Positions 1 through 8,337 of a stretch of 64,000 bases of DNA are shown piece by piece. Position 1 is the stretch's first letter, and each line of letters begins with the position of its first letter. The notes beneath the pieces are model-generated. The model saw nothing but the letters and a program-made list of their open reading frames with translations, was not told where the DNA came from and did no database searches. The DNA comes from Paracoccus sp. MA (GTDB lineage Bacteria > Pseudomonadota > Alphaproteobacteria > Rhodobacterales > Rhodobacteraceae): NCBI RefSeq assembly GCF_020990385.1, contig NZ_CP087598.1:974001-1038000 (forward strand), read 5' to 3'. Both the position numbers and the translations under genes were made by a program.

Positions 1-580
1 CGCTGGCCTGCACGATCATCTCGTGCTTTCTCAGCGATCCCATCACGGTTTCGGCGTCGTGCTGAATGCGGTTGCGCAAAGCCGCAAGCCTGCCGCCGAC
101 ACGTCGATAGGCCTCGATCAGGAACCGGTTGCGGGACCTGGACAGGATGGTTTCGTGAAAGCTGGTGTCCAGAACGCCGTAAGCCTTGCCGTTCCTGGTG
201 ACGATGCTGGCTTTCATCTCTTCCAGCAGGGCGTTCAGTTGCGCGCAGAGCCCTGCCGCATCCGATTTCAGCGCCGCCCGAAGCGCGGCGGTTTCCAGAA
301 TCGCGCGATAGTCGCCCAGTTCCTCGAATTCGGCTTCGTCCATGTCAAAGACGAAGGCGCCCCGAAACGGGACGATCTGGACAAGGTTCTGGCCTTGCAG
401 CTCGATCAGGGCTTCGCGCACCGGCGTCCGGCTGACCCCCAGGCTTTCGCACAGGGCTTTTTCGTTCAGCGTCATGCCAAAGGCGAATGCGCCATCGATG
501 ATGGCGTCGCGCAGCGTCAGGGCGACGTTTTCCTGGGTCGAAAGCCGCCGCAATTTCAGGCCGTTTCCCGCTTGCACCAT
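1..580 (-). CDS. GntR-family transcriptional regulator, FCD (FadR) subfamily, 3' end missing
   Basis: A leftward reading frame starts at the ATG complementary to 578-580 and leaves the window at base 1, so about 193 residues are visible and the C-terminus is missing. The start has a good ribosome site (GGGAGGAG, about 6 nt upstream). Residues 13-75 are a typical GntR winged helix: LSTQENVALTLRDAIIDG, then the recognition-helix segment LGVSRTPVREAL. An all-helical FCD ligand-binding region follows, including DTSFHETILSRSRN with the usual D and H metal or ligand positions. Such proteins repress catabolic operons and are released by an acid or sugar-acid ligand. The gene lies just downstream of, and co-directional with, the aldolase and RraA genes and has its own palindromic operator, so it probably controls this region and itself. 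The ligand cannot be read from sequence. Confidence 0.88.
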   Translation of the reverse strand, partial: MVQAGNGLKLRRLSTQENVALTLRDAIIDGAFAFGMTLNEKALCESLGVSRTPVREALIELQGQNLVQIVPFRGAFVFDMDEAEFEELGDYRAILETAALRAALKSDAAGLCAQLNALLEEMKASIVTRNGKAYGVLDTSFHETILSRSRNRFLIEAYRRVGGRLAALRNRIQHDAETVMGSLRKHEMIVQAS

Positions 581-612
581 CCTGGACTCCTCCCGAATGC
601 AGCTCACTCGAC

Positions 613-634
613 AAAATATTGCATACAATATTTT
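613..634. promoter_or_regulatory. Palindromic operator upstream of the GntR gene
   Basis: A perfect 9-bp inverted repeat, AAAATATTG-CATA-CAATATTTT, lies 33 bp before the GntR start codon in an AT-rich island within GC-rich DNA. Its core TTG-N4-CAA resembles the TTGTATACAA-like sites bound by FCD-type GntR proteins. Autoregulation is inferred. No second copy was seen in the divergent 2.2-2.35 kb promoter region. Confidence 0.6.
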
Positions 635-705
635 TGAGCAGCATTCAAACGATTCTGATGCCGCCTCTCAGGGGGAGATGCTGAATCCGTGGAAAAGAGG
701 CGCCT

Positions 706-1476
706 TCAGCCCTGCTTTGCACGACTGACGAAATCCCGCCCCGCCCCCACGACCATCGCCATCGGGGGCGAGATCACCAGATGCGCGCCATCGGCAAAAG
801 CCTGACGTGCACCTTCGGCATCCGAGGCCGAACAGGCCACCCATTTGCCATAGGCGCGGGCGCATTCGGTGACCTTTCGGGTGGCGGCAAGCACCTCGGG
901 ATGCTTGCGTTCGCCGGGCCGGCCCATGCTGGCCGCCAGATCGCCCGAGCCGATAAGCACGGCGTCGACGGCGGGCGAGGCGGCGATGGCGTCGACCGCC
1001 TCGATGCCGGCCATGGTCTCGACCATCGCGCCGCAAATGATCTGGGCATTGGACGCCGCCACGAAGTCGCGCGGTGCCATGTCGATGCCGTAATTCGCGA
1101 CGCGGGTGATGGTCGTCAGCCCGCGGCTGCCCTTGGGCGGGTATCGCATCGCGACACCGGCGGCCTCGGCCTCTTGCACGGACTGGATATGCGGCACGAA
1201 GACTCCCTCCGCGCCCATGTCCAGGAATTGCTGGATCGCATGAGGCACGCCCGGCGCGCGCGCCAGGACGCTCATGCCGCCGGCCTGCGCGGTGCGCAGC
1301 ATGATCTCGCATTGCATCGGGTTCAGGATGCCGTGCTCGCCGTCCAGCATGATGAAATCGAAGCCGGACAGGGCCAGCATGTCCACGAACCAGGGGCTGT
1401 CGAAATTGATCATCGTCCCCAGCGCGGGCTCTCCGGCTTCGAGCTTCGAGCGCAGGCGCTGGGTGCCTATCATCAT
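706..1476 (-). CDS. HpcH/HpaI-family class II aldolase
   Basis: A 256-residue TIM-barrel aldolase of the HpcH/HpaI family (4-hydroxy-2-oxoheptanedioate or 2-keto-3-deoxy-acid aldolases), which cleave 4-hydroxy-2-oxo acids to pyruvate plus an aldehyde. Visible family residues: MLDGEHG around residue 43 (D45, catalytic-type H48), R73 in VLARAP, and the metal ligands E153 (MVETMAG) and D179 (GSGDLA). The length matches the family. The first or second of two adjacent ATGs may be used; AGAAGGGG lies upstream. It begins 22 bp after the RraA-type gene and is transcribed with it towards the GntR gene. Both enzymes make pyruvate or oxaloacetate from oxo-acids, which fits breakdown of an organic acid imported by the nearby Tct transporter. 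The exact substrate is unknown. Confidence 0.9.
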   Translation of the reverse strand: MMIGTQRLRSKLEAGEPALGTMINFDSPWFVDMLALSGFDFIMLDGEHGILNPMQCEIMLRTAQAGGMSVLARAPGVPHAIQQFLDMGAEGVFVPHIQSVQEAEAAGVAMRYPPKGSRGLTTITRVANYGIDMAPRDFVAASNAQIICGAMVETMAGIEAVDAIAASPAVDAVLIGSGDLAASMGRPGERKHPEVLAATRKVTECARAYGKWVACSASDAEGARQAFADGAHLVISPPMAMVVGAGRDFVSRAKQG

Positions 1477-1498
1477 CTCGGGACCCCTTCTTCGTGCA

Positions 1499-2191
1499 TC
1501 AGCGCAGGCGATAGCGGCACGCGGCGTCCGACATGGAGAGCCCCTGTCGCAGGCTTTCCTGCATTTCCTGCTCGGCGTCGCAGATCTCGACCGCGCGCAT
1601 CCAGACCATTCGTAGGTCCTTCTCGCCGACGACCACGATGCCGTCGGTATCTCCCAGGATCAGATCGCCGGGCTGGACCCGAACGCCGCCGCAGACCACC
1701 GGTTCATCGACCGAGACGCTGACGAGGTTGCCTTCGGACGGGATGAGCGAGCGGCCTGCCGCAAAGGTGCCGAAGCCGAGCGCCTCGATCTCGACCGAAT
1801 CGCGGATCGCGCCGTCGGTCACGACGCCCGCCGCCCCCAGCGCCATGGCGCGAAGGGCGAGGTTGTCGCCGAAAGTGCCGATATGGCTGGCATTCTGGGT
1901 CGCGATGACCAGCACCTCGCCCGACGAGAGCGAATCCACCACTGCATCCAGGCTGGCTCCGCAGGGCGCGGCCTCGTCCCCGTCCGGGGCGTTTCGTGGA
2001 CGGGGAATGCGGCCAAGCGTCCGGGCGTAGCCGATGATGCGCGGTCCGGCCATCTGGCGGATCGAGGGATCCATCACGCTGCAGGGCAGGCCAAGGCGAT
2101 ACATTGCGTCCACGACGCAGGACAGCGGCAGGGGGGCGAATTCGCGCAGGAATCCCTCGGTATCCCATTCCGTCGTCAAATGCCTGACCAT
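1499..2191 (-). CDS. RraA-family protein (4-hydroxy-4-methyl-2-oxoglutarate aldolase-like)
   Basis: A 230-residue RraA-fold protein. The signature is GTFGDNLALRA at about 105-115 followed by VTDGAIRDS at 124-132; the Asp and Arg of this motif form the metal and pyruvate site in HMG/CHA aldolases and related oxaloacetate decarboxylases. Because those catalytic residues are present, an enzymatic role is more likely than an RNase E inhibitor role. The frame stays open upstream to 2290, but the extra 33 residues (MAECFSLALN...) are unlike the family, so the ATG at 2189-2191 is preferred although its ribosome site is weak. It is first in a leftward transcript with the aldolase. The substrate is unknown; a hydroxy-oxo-diacid is likely from context. 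Confidence 0.85.
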   Translation of the reverse strand: MVRHLTTEWDTEGFLREFAPLPLSCVVDAMYRLGLPCSVMDPSIRQMAGPRIIGYARTLGRIPRPRNAPDGDEAAPCGASLDAVVDSLSSGEVLVIATQNASHIGTFGDNLALRAMALGAAGVVTDGAIRDSVEIEALGFGTFAAGRSLIPSEGNLVSVSVDEPVVCGGVRVQPGDLILGDTDGIVVVGEKDLRMVWMRAVEICDAEQEMQESLRQGLSMSDAACRYRLR

Positions 2192-2348
2192 ATTTCGCGC
2201 CCAAATCAATTCCTGCTGTCCGTCGTGCCGCAATCCCCCCGCATCAGACAACTCAAATAAATTCAGCGCGAGCGAAAAACATTCAGCCAATTCCGATTCC
2301 CTGTCGAACCATATTTCAGGGGCGTTGAAATTTTTTGCGAAGGCGGCG
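2192..2348. promoter_or_regulatory. Divergent promoter region between the RraA and molybdoenzyme genes
   Basis: These 157 bp separate divergent genes and contain unusually AT-rich stretches (CAAATAAATTCAG, GAAATTTTTTGCG). Both transcripts are likely to start here, but no convincing -35/-10 pair or GntR operator copy was found. Confidence 0.4.
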
Positions 2349-4790
2349 ATGCGCGCCGTGCTATCGCTGCGGAAATGTCCGGTGGCGGGCTGGCGACAGC
2401 TGCGGCGATCAGCCTGCGATGCCCTTGGTTTCCTGCCCTGTTGCTGTGACAGGGGGATCTACCGGGCCGAGATGCGCGATGGCCGGCCGTCGCGTCTGGC
2501 CCCGGCCGGTGATGATCCCGATCCCTCGCCGATTGCCGAGGGGATGCTGGACGCGCTGCACAGTCCGGCAAGGATCCTGAGGCCCGCGGTCCGGCACTCC
2601 TTTCTGGAAGGGAAAACGGGGCCGGGTCGCGGGGCCGAGCCTTTCGTCGAGGTGTCCTGGGACGAGGCGCTGGACCTGGCCGCCAGCCATCTTGCCCGGA
2701 TCAGGGACGAACACGGCAATCGGTCGATCTTCGGCGGCTCTTACGGCTGGTCCAGCGCCGGGCGCTTCCACCATGCGCAAAGCCAGGTCCACCGTTTCCT
2801 CAACATGATGGGCGGCTATACGCGCTCGGTCCAGAACTACAGTTTCGCGGCGGCGGATGTCATCCTGCCGCATGTCACCGGGGATGCGCGGGGGTTGTCC
2901 AGGGATCACACGCTGTTGCGCGACATCGCCCGACATACCGAACTGCTGATCACCTTCGGGGGGATTCCCGCGAAGAACGCACAGGTCAGCGCGGGCGGGC
3001 TGCTGCGCCATATCCTGCCCGGCTCGGTCGCCGAGGCCGAGCGCAACGGCGCCCGACTGGTCAATATCAGCCCCATCCGCGACGATATCGAGGGGCCGCA
3101 CAAGGTCGACTGGCTGCCGATCCGGCCCAATACCGATGTGGCGCTGATGCTGGGGCTTGCCCATGTGCTGGCCAGCGAAGGGCTGCATGACCGGGCCTTT
3201 CTGGACAGCCATGCCACCGGATACGACCGCTTCGAGGCCTATCTTCTGGGCCGGACCGACGGCACGCCGAAAACCCCGGAATGGGCGGCGGCCATCTGCG
3301 GCGTTCCGGCCGACCGCATCCGCGCGCTTGCCCGCGCCATGCCGCGCCACCGCACGATGATCATGATGGCCTGGTCGCTGCAACGCGCCGACCATGGCGA
3401 ACAGCCCTATTGGATGGCCATCACGCTGGCCGCGATGCTGGGACAGATCGGCCTGCCGGGCGGCGGCTACGGTTTCGGCTATGCCTCGGTCGGCGGGATC
3501 GGCGCGCCGGCGGCGGCCGTCAAATGGCCCTCGCTTCCACAGGGCCGGAATCCCGTGGACGAATTCATTCCCGTCGCCCGCATCGCCGACATGCTGCTGC
3601 ATCCGGGCGAACCCTATGACTATAACGGCCAATCGCGCATCTATCCCGATATTCGCGCGATCTGTTGGGCGGGCGGCAACCCGTTCCACCACCATCAGGA
3701 TCTGAACCGGCTGCGCAGGGCATGGCAGAAGCCCGAACTGGTGATCGTCAATGATTCCTGGTGGAACCCGATCACGCGGCACGCGGATATCGTCTTCCCC
3801 GTCGCCACCGCGCTGGAGCGCAACGATATCGGCTGCTCGTCGCGCGACATCTTCATTTCGCCCTCGCACAAACTGGCCGAACCGGCGGGCGAGGCGCGAT
3901 CCGATTACGACGTCTTTGCCGCCCTGGCCGAACGGCTGGGATGCGGGCGCGCCTTTACCGAGGGCCGCGACGAAGAGGGCTGGTTGCGCCATCTCTATGG
4001 TCTTGCCTGCGACGAGGCCGCGGCATCCGGCGTCAACATGCCCGATTTCGACACCTTCTGGCAGGGAGCGCCGCTGGAACTGTCCGAGGCTGCCGAACAG
4101 CCCCCCTTGATGGCCGCATTCAGGGCGGACCCGCAGGCGAATGCCCTGCGCACGCCTTCGGGCCGGATCGAGATCCATTCCCCGGTCATCGAAGGCTTCG
4201 GCTATGCGGATTGCCCGGCGCATCCGGCATGGCTGGAGCCGTCGGAATGGCTGGGCTCGGAGAAGACGCGCGACTATCCCCTGCATCTGCTGTCGAACCA
4301 GCCCAGGACGCGGTTGCACAGCCAGTATGACGTCGGCAGCCATTCGCGCGCCAGCAAGATACGGGGGCGCGAGCCGATGCGGATGCATCCGGGCGATGCC
4401 GCCGCGCGCGGAATCCGCGAGGGCGATGTGGTGCGGGTTTTCAACGGACGGGGCGCCTGTCTGGCGGGCGTCACCCTGTCCGACGCGCTGATGCCGGGCG
4501 TCGTGCAGCTTTCGACCGGCGCGTGGTATGATCCCGACGATCCCGCCGCCGAAATGCCTCTGGAAAAGCATGGCAATCCCAATGTGCTGACCCGCGATGC
4601 GGGCACCTCCGGGTTGGCACAGGGTCCAAGCGCCAACAGTTGCCTGGTCGAGGTCGAGCTCTTCCGCGACCGGGTCCCCGCCATCACCGCCTTCGAGCCG
4701 CCCGAGTTCCGGCAGGCGGGGTCCCAGGCGGCGGCTGCCCGCGGATGCGATCGGGAAGCGGATGGGGTCAAAAACTTTCAGGCATCCTGA
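2349..4790 (+). CDS. Molybdopterin oxidoreductase, BisC/TorZ (DMSO reductase) family
   Basis: About 813 residues from the ATG at 2349 (AAGG five bases upstream). The sequence follows biotin sulfoxide reductase / TorZ closely: DDPDPSPIAEGMLDAL, FVEVSWDEALDLA, and GGSYGWSSAGRFHHAQSQ, whose second Ser after Trp is the expected molybdenum ligand. Further on are DVALMLGLAHVL, TLAAMLGQIGLPGGGYG, WAGGNPFHHHQDLNRL and the C-terminal MGD-binding NPNVLTRD region. Family members reduce S-oxides, N-oxides or methionine sulfoxide. No Tat leader (RRxFLK) is visible, which suggests a cytoplasmic BisC-like enzyme. Oddity: the residues before the conserved start (FLPCCCDRGIYRAEMRDGR) do not keep the usual SHWGxYR motif and are Cys-rich, so the true start, or a small N-terminal lesion, is uncertain. 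Its link to the transporter genes downstream is only positional. Confidence 0.85.
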   Translation: MRAVLSLRKCPVAGWRQLRRSACDALGFLPCCCDRGIYRAEMRDGRPSRLAPAGDDPDPSPIAEGMLDALHSPARILRPAVRHSFLEGKTGPGRGAEPFVEVSWDEALDLAASHLARIRDEHGNRSIFGGSYGWSSAGRFHHAQSQVHRFLNMMGGYTRSVQNYSFAAADVILPHVTGDARGLSRDHTLLRDIARHTELLITFGGIPAKNAQVSAGGLLRHILPGSVAEAERNGARLVNISPIRDDIEGPHKVDWLPIRPNTDVALMLGLAHVLASEGLHDRAFLDSHATGYDRFEAYLLGRTDGTPKTPEWAAAICGVPADRIRALARAMPRHRTMIMMAWSLQRADHGEQPYWMAITLAAMLGQIGLPGGGYGFGYASVGGIGAPAAAVKWPSLPQGRNPVDEFIPVARIADMLLHPGEPYDYNGQSRIYPDIRAICWAGGNPFHHHQDLNRLRRAWQKPELVIVNDSWWNPITRHADIVFPVATALERNDIGCSSRDIFISPSHKLAEPAGEARSDYDVFAALAERLGCGRAFTEGRDEEGWLRHLYGLACDEAAASGVNMPDFDTFWQGAPLELSEAAEQPPLMAAFRADPQANALRTPSGRIEIHSPVIEGFGYADCPAHPAWLEPSEWLGSEKTRDYPLHLLSNQPRTRLHSQYDVGSHSRASKIRGREPMRMHPGDAAARGIREGDVVRVFNGRGACLAGVTLSDALMPGVVQLSTGAWYDPDDPAAEMPLEKHGNPNVLTRDAGTSGLAQGPSANSCLVEVELFRDRVPAITAFEPPEFRQAGSQAAAARGCDREADGVKNFQAS

Positions 4791-5013
4791 AATCAGTTGA
4801 ATTGGCTGATGTAACGGGCCGGGCCCATAGTCGGCCTGGTGAACGAATGGCGCGGGAGCGTGTTCCGGCTGTCCGGCCGTCGGAAGGAAAGGGAATAATT
4901 CCGGCTCGTCAGGATGGCTTCAAGCCCATGGCCGGGCCGCAGAATTCACCGGCCGCCCGCCCGGCCAGGGTGCCAGGCGCTCCGGCAGGGGTCGGAAAAA
5001 GAGGGAGGAACTC

Positions 5014-5523
5014 TTGATGATTGCCGAGCAAGACGGCGCAAAAAATCCCAGGCCGGACCCGCAACTGGTCATGAGATGGGACCGCACGCATCTGATAGGC
5101 GGCGCGATCCAGTCCCTGATCGGCCTCGGCGCTCTTTATGTCGCGTCGGGCTACAGTTTCGGATCCTCGGTCCAGATGGGGCCCGGCTATTTCCCCCGGA
5201 TCCTCAGCGTGATCTTCGTCGTCCTGGGGCTGATCACCATGGCGACGGGGCGGCGCGCCGTCCTGCCCAGCGAAATTGCCGCAGAGAGGCAGCCGCTGAA
5301 CTGGCGTCCGCCTTTGTTCATTTTCGGAAGCATCCTTCTGTTCCTGCTTCTGATCGACCGCGCAGGCTTCGTGGTGACGATCTTCGCGGTGACGGTGTTC
5401 GCGCGTCTTGCTGACCGCAACGTGAGTTGGAAGTCCACCTTGGTCGTGGCCGCGGTCACGACGGCGCTCAATGTCCTGATCTTCATCCTGGGGCTTGGAA
5501 TGCCTCTGAAGGTCTGGTGGTAG
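5014..5523 (+). CDS. tctB: Tripartite tricarboxylate transporter small subunit, TctB family
   Basis: A 169-residue integral membrane protein with about four hydrophobic segments (roughly 27-45, 65-82, 100-125 and 140-165) and the family pattern GPGYFPRIL at about 56-64. TctB is the small membrane subunit that pairs with TctA to import carboxylates using an ion gradient. The start has a strong ribosome site (GGGAGGAA). The preceding 223 bp after the molybdoenzyme gene contain no coding sequence; a short hairpin (TTTCAGG-CAT-CCTGAAA) overlaps the molybdoenzyme stop codon. tctA follows after 5 bp, so the two are translated together. Confidence 0.9.
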   Translation: MMIAEQDGAKNPRPDPQLVMRWDRTHLIGGAIQSLIGLGALYVASGYSFGSSVQMGPGYFPRILSVIFVVLGLITMATGRRAVLPSEIAAERQPLNWRPPLFIFGSILLFLLLIDRAGFVVTIFAVTVFARLADRNVSWKSTLVVAAVTTALNVLIFILGLGMPLKVWW

Positions 5524-5528
5524 TCGCG

Positions 5529-7055
5529 ATGGAAAACCTGATCTCCAACCTTGCGACCGGTTTTGCCACCTCCATGACCCCCGCGGCGCTGATGTATTGC
5601 TTTGCCGGGGTGTTCCTGGGCACCTTCACCGGGGTCCTGCCCGGCATCGGGGCGATGGCGGCGATTTCGATGATGCTGCCGGTGACCTTCTACCTGGAGC
5701 CCACCCATGCGCTGGTCATGCTGGCGGGCATCTTCTACGGCGCCGAATATGGCGGCTCGACGGCGGCCATCCTGCTGAACCTGCCGGGAACGACCTCCTC
5801 GGCAGTCACCTGCCTCGACGGCAACCCGATGGCGCGTCAGGGCCGGGCGGGCGTGGCGCTGCTGGTCTGCGCGCTGTCCTCCTTTGTCGGCGGCAGCATC
5901 GGCATCGTCGCGATCACGCTTCTGTCGGGGGTCATCTCGCAATTCGCGCTGGCCTTCGGGCCTGCGGATTACTTCTCGGCAATGTTGCTGGGACTGATCG
6001 CCGCATCCTCGATGACGGAGGATCCGCCGGTCAAGAGCGCCAGTACCATCGTTCTTGGCCTACTGCTGGGGACGGTGGGCGCCGATGTCGAAACCGGCAT
6101 CGCCCGGTTCACGTTCGGCTCGATCTCGCTTTACGATGGGCTCAGCATCGTGGCGATCGCAATGGGGCTGTTCGGTCTCCCCGAGATCATCAGCGCGATC
6201 CAGCAGGGCGACGGCTATGTCAGGCAAAGCCGCGTCACCCTCCGCTCGATGGTTCCGACGCAAGAGGACGTGAAGCGGAGCGTGGGTCCGACACTGCGCG
6301 GATCGGGACTGGGCGTGTTCTTCGGCGCGCTGCCCGGCACCGGGCTGTCGGTGGCCTCGTTCCTTTCCTATGCGCTTGAGAAAAGGGTCGCGAAGGACCC
6401 GAGCCGGTTCGGCAAGGGCGCGGTCGAAGGGATCGCGGGACCTGAATCGGCCAATAATGCCGCGGCGCAAGCGTCCTTTATTCCCACGCTGACCCTGGGA
6501 ATTCCCGGCAGCGCGACGATGGCGCTGATGCTCGGTGCGCTGATGATCCACGGCATCGCGCCTGGGCCGGGCCTGATCCGCGACCACCCCCAGATGTTCT
6601 GGGGTCTCATCACCAGCTTCTGGGTCGGCAACCTGCTGCTGCTGGTGCTGAACATTCCGATGGTGGGGGTCTGGGTGCGCCTGTTGCAGATCCCGTTCAG
6701 CTACATGTTCCCCGCCGTCATCGGCTTCGTCTGCGTCGGCGTCCTCAGCGTCATGTTCAACTCTTTCGACGTCGGCCTGCTGCTGGTTGCCGGGATACTG
6801 GGCTTTGCCATGCGGGCTTTGCAATATTCGCCGGCACCGCTTCTCCTGGGGTTCATCCTGGGACCGCTGATGGAGGAAAACCTTCGGCGCGCGCTGGTCC
6901 TGTCGCGCGGGGATTTCTCGGTCTTCGTGACGCAGCCGATCAGCCTGGGCATGCTTGTGGCAACGCTTCTGGTCATGGGGCTGATGGTCGTGACCACGAT
7001 TCGCAGGCGCAGGCATCAGCCCCCCCTGCTGCCCGTGGGCGAGGAAGAGTTCTGA
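5529..7055 (+). CDS. tctA: Tripartite tricarboxylate transporter large permease, TctA family
   Basis: A 508-residue polytopic membrane protein of the usual TctA length. Conserved features include GTFTGVLPGIGAMAAISMMLP near the N-terminus, the substrate and ion loop GAEYGGSTAAILLNLPGT, and the second-half repeat PESANNAAAQASFIPTLTLGIPGS, a typical TctA hallmark. It forms the transport channel with TctB. The frame is open further upstream, but ATG 5529 lies 5 bp after the tctB stop and gives the canonical N-terminus. The downstream genes encode two extracytoplasmic binding proteins, so the substrate is delivered by a TctC-type protein; the ligand cannot be assigned. Confidence 0.93.
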   Translation: MENLISNLATGFATSMTPAALMYCFAGVFLGTFTGVLPGIGAMAAISMMLPVTFYLEPTHALVMLAGIFYGAEYGGSTAAILLNLPGTTSSAVTCLDGNPMARQGRAGVALLVCALSSFVGGSIGIVAITLLSGVISQFALAFGPADYFSAMLLGLIAASSMTEDPPVKSASTIVLGLLLGTVGADVETGIARFTFGSISLYDGLSIVAIAMGLFGLPEIISAIQQGDGYVRQSRVTLRSMVPTQEDVKRSVGPTLRGSGLGVFFGALPGTGLSVASFLSYALEKRVAKDPSRFGKGAVEGIAGPESANNAAAQASFIPTLTLGIPGSATMALMLGALMIHGIAPGPGLIRDHPQMFWGLITSFWVGNLLLLVLNIPMVGVWVRLLQIPFSYMFPAVIGFVCVGVLSVMFNSFDVGLLLVAGILGFAMRALQYSPAPLLLGFILGPLMEENLRRALVLSRGDFSVFVTQPISLGMLVATLLVMGLMVVTTIRRRRHQPPLLPVGEEEF

Positions 7056-7157
7056 CCGCTCCGGCATCGCATGCAGGCCAGTGACTCAAAAGCCAGAGCC
7101 GGAATCCGACCCCCGGCTCCGGTGCAACGACCCGATAATCCAGACAGGGAGAGACCA

Positions 7158-8150
7158 ATGAAGATCCGGTCCGTTTTCATGGCCGCAAGAACCGTCGCTG
7201 CTGCAGCAACCGTGATGGCTGCCCTTGCGGTGGCCGCGCCGGTTCAGGCTCAAGGCGACTATCCGACCCAGACCATTCGCCTGATCGTGGGCTTCGCCCC
7301 CGGCGCCATCGCCGACTTGTCCGCCCGGCAGCTTGCCCCCCGCCTGTCGCAGGAGCTGGGAGTCCCGGTCATCGTCGAGAACCGCGCGGGGGCGGCCGGG
7401 CTGCTGGCGAACGAGTTCGTCGCCCGCGCGGCCCCGGATGGCTATACGGTGCTTTATCACGACAGCGGGCTGGTGACCGCCCCGGCCTTGGGGCGCGATC
7501 TGAACTATGACTACAAGACCGACCTGACCCCGGTGGGCATCGCGGTTTCGGGGGCCTTCTTCCTCTATGGCAGCCCCGGCAACCCGGCCAATACCATCGA
7601 AGAGGTGGTCTCCGAGTTGAAAGAGAACCCGGGCAAGTATTTTTACGGCAGTTCCGGCAACGGGGTCCTGAACCACATCGCGTTCGAGATGTTTCTTCAG
7701 GCGACCGGCACCAAGGCCAACCACGTCCCCTATCAGGGCAGCGGCCCGGTCATGGTGGATATCATGGCCAACCGCGTCGATCTCAGCATGTCCAGCGCGC
7801 CTGGCGTCTTGCCGCAATACAAGGAGGGGCTGCTGAAGATCTATGCCTATGGCGGCGAAGAGCGATCTCCGCTGCTGCCGGACGTGCCGACGATCTCGGA
7901 GACCGTCGCGCCCGGTTTCACCGCCGCGAACTGGTTCGGGCTTGCGGTTCCCTCGGGCACGGAGGATGCGATCGTCGCGCGGCTCAGCGAGGCACTTGTC
8001 GCCAGCACCCAGGATCCCGATTTCGCTGCGTCGATGGAAAAGGAGGGTGCCGAGGTGGTGGGTATCGCCGGGGACGAGGCCCGGGACTTCATCGAGAAGC
8101 AGGCCGGCACCTGGGCCGAGGTGATCGAGCGCGCGGGCCTCAAGCAGTGA
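7158..8150 (+). CDS. tctC: TctC/Bug-type extracytoplasmic solute-binding protein (first copy)
   Basis: A 330-residue periplasmic protein. The ATG at 7158 has an AGGGAGAG ribosome site. A Sec signal peptide of about 31 residues ends near PVQAQG, followed by the family start YPTQTIRLIVGFAPGA and the Bug-family sites VIVENRAGAAG and APDGYTVLYHDSG. Bug/TctC proteins bind carboxylates between two lobes, often through bridging waters, and pass them to TctAB. It lies about 100 bp after tctA, in the standard B-A-C order of the operon. Ligand specificity is not predictable from sequence. Confidence 0.92.
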   Translation: MKIRSVFMAARTVAAAATVMAALAVAAPVQAQGDYPTQTIRLIVGFAPGAIADLSARQLAPRLSQELGVPVIVENRAGAAGLLANEFVARAAPDGYTVLYHDSGLVTAPALGRDLNYDYKTDLTPVGIAVSGAFFLYGSPGNPANTIEEVVSELKENPGKYFYGSSGNGVLNHIAFEMFLQATGTKANHVPYQGSGPVMVDIMANRVDLSMSSAPGVLPQYKEGLLKIYAYGGEERSPLLPDVPTISETVAPGFTAANWFGLAVPSGTEDAIVARLSEALVASTQDPDFAASMEKEGAEVVGIAGDEARDFIEKQAGTWAEVIERAGLKQ

Positions 8151-8337
8151 TCCATTTGTGCCGGGTGCGGGCATCGGTGCCTTCGGAAATGCCGATGTCT
8201 GCCGGACCGTCCTTGCCTGCCTTCCGGCGAATGGGCGGCGGGACATCGCGCACCGTTACGATGGGCTTCGCAAAACAGGAACGCCGCCGGAAATTCCATG
8301 CCGGATTTTTCCCGGGCATGAAGCAGGAGGAACAAGA

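Noticed and set aside
2335..2580. Alternative small frame at the start of the molybdoenzyme gene
   Set aside because: Arg/Cys-rich shadow frame without signal peptide or family features; the conserved protein reads in another frame.
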